From NCBI GenBank assembly GCA_017853515.1, contig JAFMJK010000120.1, positions 1-6,897 on the forward strand: DNA of 6,897 nucleotides, written 5' to 3'. Position numbers and translations under genes: made by a program. Below the pieces are notes generated by a model that did no database searches, had not been told where the DNA came from, and saw nothing but the letters and a program-made list of their open reading frames with translations. This DNA comes from Chthoniobacterales bacterium (GTDB lineage Bacteria > Verrucomicrobiota > Verrucomicrobiia > Chthoniobacterales > JACTMZ01). Shown here in pieces: positions 5,831 to 6,897 of this stretch (position 1 is the first letter of the stretch; each line of letters opens with the position of its first letter).

Positions 5831-5956
5831 CGGCGGTCAGCCGAGCGAAGCGAACCGAAGATAGCCCTAAGGCAAACGGGCTGAAGCAAGGCGAAGCCAA
5901 CTGATATGACCGCCGGATCCTCGCGGGCCAATAGCACCGGCGGATATGAACCGCCG
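5831..5956. repeat. Palindrome-rich intergenic element overlapping the next gene's start
   Basis: CGGCGGTCA (5831-5839), directly after the hisI stop, is an exact inverted match to TGACCGCCG (5907-5915). Between the arms, CAG/CTG (5838-5840 and 5901-5903) can extend pairing, and AGCCC/GGGCT (5863-5867 and 5878-5882) forms a small inner hairpin. The arm motif continues beyond: CCGCCGG (5910-5916) pairs with CCGGCGG (5937-5943), and GATATGACCGCCG (5903-5915) recurs with one added base at 5943-5956. The spacer is rich in CGAAG/GAAGC words. There is no T-run, so a rho-independent terminator is not supported. The layout resembles short intergenic repeats of the REP/MITE kind, but only one copy is visible here. 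Confidence 0.5.
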
Positions 5957-6897
5957 CTGCAAAACGTCAATCCCATCGACTTCCGCCCCCTCGCCGCGCG
6001 ACTCGGACCGTCGCTGTTGCGCAAGCGTCTGCACCGCCAGGCGGATATGGCCGCCGAACTTGTCCATCAGGGAGAGGGCCCGCTTTTCATCGAGCGGTTC
6101 GTTCCGGTGGACAAAATCATCACGTCCGCTCTGCGGGTGGCGGGTCTTTACCGGCGCGGTTTCACCAACTGCCTCGACGTGCGTGTCAACGAGCGCGAGC
6201 AACCGCTGACCAACCTTCCGCCGGCCTTCGAGGGATTCCGCCTCCTCCAGTTGACCGATCTGCACCTCGACCTCTTGCCCGGTCTGGCCGATGTCGTCGT
6301 GCGACTCGTCGAGCAAACACCGCATGATCTGGCTGTCATCACGGGCGATTTTGCCGACCATCCGGCGGGATATTTCCACGACTGCCTCGCGGATATCCGG
6401 CGCATTGCGGGGGTTCTCGGGCCCGGTGCTTTGGTCTGCCTGGGCAACCACGACATCATCGAAATTGTCCCTCAACTGGAGAATGCGGGCCTGCGCGTCC
6501 TGCTCAACGAGAATGTTTCTGTCGATCGCGCCGGGGAAAAACTCTGGTTCGCCGGGATCGACGACCCGCACTTTTACGCGACACACGACCTCGAAGCCGC
6601 GCGGCGCGGCATCCCGCAGGGTGCCTGCTCCATCTTGCTCTCGCACAGCCCGCAGACCTTCGACGAGGCCCGCCTACTCGGTTTCAATTTCATGCTTTCG
6701 GGGCATACCCACGGGGGACAAATCTGCCTGCCGGGCGCATTCCCGCTCATCCGCAACGGGCGCTGTCCGGGGCGCATGATCCGCGGCGCGTGGGACCATC
6801 GCGGGATGCACGGCTACACCTCACCCGGAACCGGCGCCTGCGGCGTCCCGGCGCGTTTCAACTGCCGGCCGGAAGTCACGGTGCACGTGCTGCGCGC
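5906..6897 (+). CDS. Calcineurin-like metallophosphoesterase, right end cut
   Basis: An open frame of 330 codons running off the window. The C-terminal two-thirds is a binuclear metallophosphoesterase with all family blocks in order: TDLHLD (Asp118, His120), GDF (Asp148), GNHD (Asn181, His182), LSHSP (His247) and GHTHGGQ (His267, His269). The order and the GHTHGGQ ending resemble the YaeI/YkuE group of phosphoesterases; substrate unknown. Residues 1 to about 108 are an N-terminal extension with no motif I recognise. It is basic around 29-45, with no signal peptide or transmembrane segment. The visible end (ARFNCRPEVTVHVLR) looks like the last strand of the fold, so little is probably missing. 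The ATG at 5906 is the first in-frame start after a stop at 5882-5884 but lies in the right arm of an inverted repeat, with only a weak, distant AAGG upstream. The next in-frame ATG is at 6047. Orientation matches hisI after a 75-base gap. Confidence 0.88.
   Translation, partial: MTAGSSRANSTGGYEPPLQNVNPIDFRPLAARLGPSLLRKRLHRQADMAAELVHQGEGPLFIERFVPVDKIITSALRVAGLYRRGFTNCLDVRVNEREQPLTNLPPAFEGFRLLQLTDLHLDLLPGLADVVVRLVEQTPHDLAVITGDFADHPAGYFHDCLADIRRIAGVLGPGALVCLGNHDIIEIVPQLENAGLRVLLNENVSVDRAGEKLWFAGIDDPHFYATHDLEAARRGIPQGACSILLSHSPQTFDEARLLGFNFMLSGHTHGGQICLPGAFPLIRNGRCPGRMIRGAWDHRGMHGYTSPGTGACGVPARFNCRPEVTVHVLR

Noticed and set aside
5831..5905. Rho-independent terminator after hisI
   Set aside because: The inverted repeat has a 67-base spacer, no following T-run, and its right arm is inside the next gene. 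The inner AGCCC/GGGCT hairpin is short and also lacks a T-run.
5867..6646. Minus-strand open frame of about 259 codons opposite the metallophosphoesterase
   Set aside because: The plus strand carries every metallophosphoesterase metal motif in order. The minus product shows no domain I recognise.

Overview
The window is a gene-dense, GC-rich bacterial segment whose core is a compact operon for a membrane-bound, biotin-dependent methylmalonyl-CoA decarboxylase, a primary sodium pump of the oxaloacetate/methylmalonyl-CoA decarboxylase family. The style (high GC, tight gene junctions, few Shine-Dalgarno sites, propionate-type energy metabolism) would fit an anaerobic or facultatively fermentative bacterium, possibly of the Verrucomicrobiota/PVC group. 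That assignment is a low-confidence impression: no rRNA or marker gene is present.

Layout. At the left edge, on the minus strand, is the N-terminal third or so of a classical short-chain dehydrogenase/reductase (1-308). Eleven bases away and divergent starts a small single-domain cupin (320-673). After a 48-base gap comes the plus-strand core: methylmalonyl-CoA epimerase (722-1141), decarboxylase carboxyltransferase subunit alpha (mmdA, 1131-2684), biotin carrier subunit (mmdC, 2691-3074), single-span delta/OadG-type subunit (mmdD, 3071-3427), multi-span beta subunit (mmdB, 3431-4654) and a stand-alone biotin-protein ligase without a DNA-binding domain (birA, 4656-5396). hisI (phosphoribosyl-AMP cyclohydrolase, about 5435-5830) follows closely. 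A palindrome-rich stretch (5831-5956) then leads into a metallophosphoesterase (5906 to beyond the right edge).

How the genes work together. The epimerase interconverts the (S) and (R) forms of methylmalonyl-CoA. MmdA transfers the carboxyl group to the biotin on MmdC, giving propionyl-CoA. MmdB decarboxylates carboxybiotin and couples this to Na+ export, with MmdD as the assembly subunit. BirA most probably attaches biotin to MmdC Lys90. This is the terminal, energy-conserving part of a succinate-to-propionate route. The mutase is not in the window. Junctions from the epimerase to birA are overlaps or gaps of at most 6 bases, so one transcript with translational coupling is likely. hisI is probably read from the same transcript but has no obvious functional link. 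The SDR, the cupin and the metallophosphoesterase have recognisable folds but no assignable substrate.

I see no tRNA, rRNA, CRISPR array, insertion sequence or convincing rho-independent terminator. No gap between genes exceeds about 105 bases.
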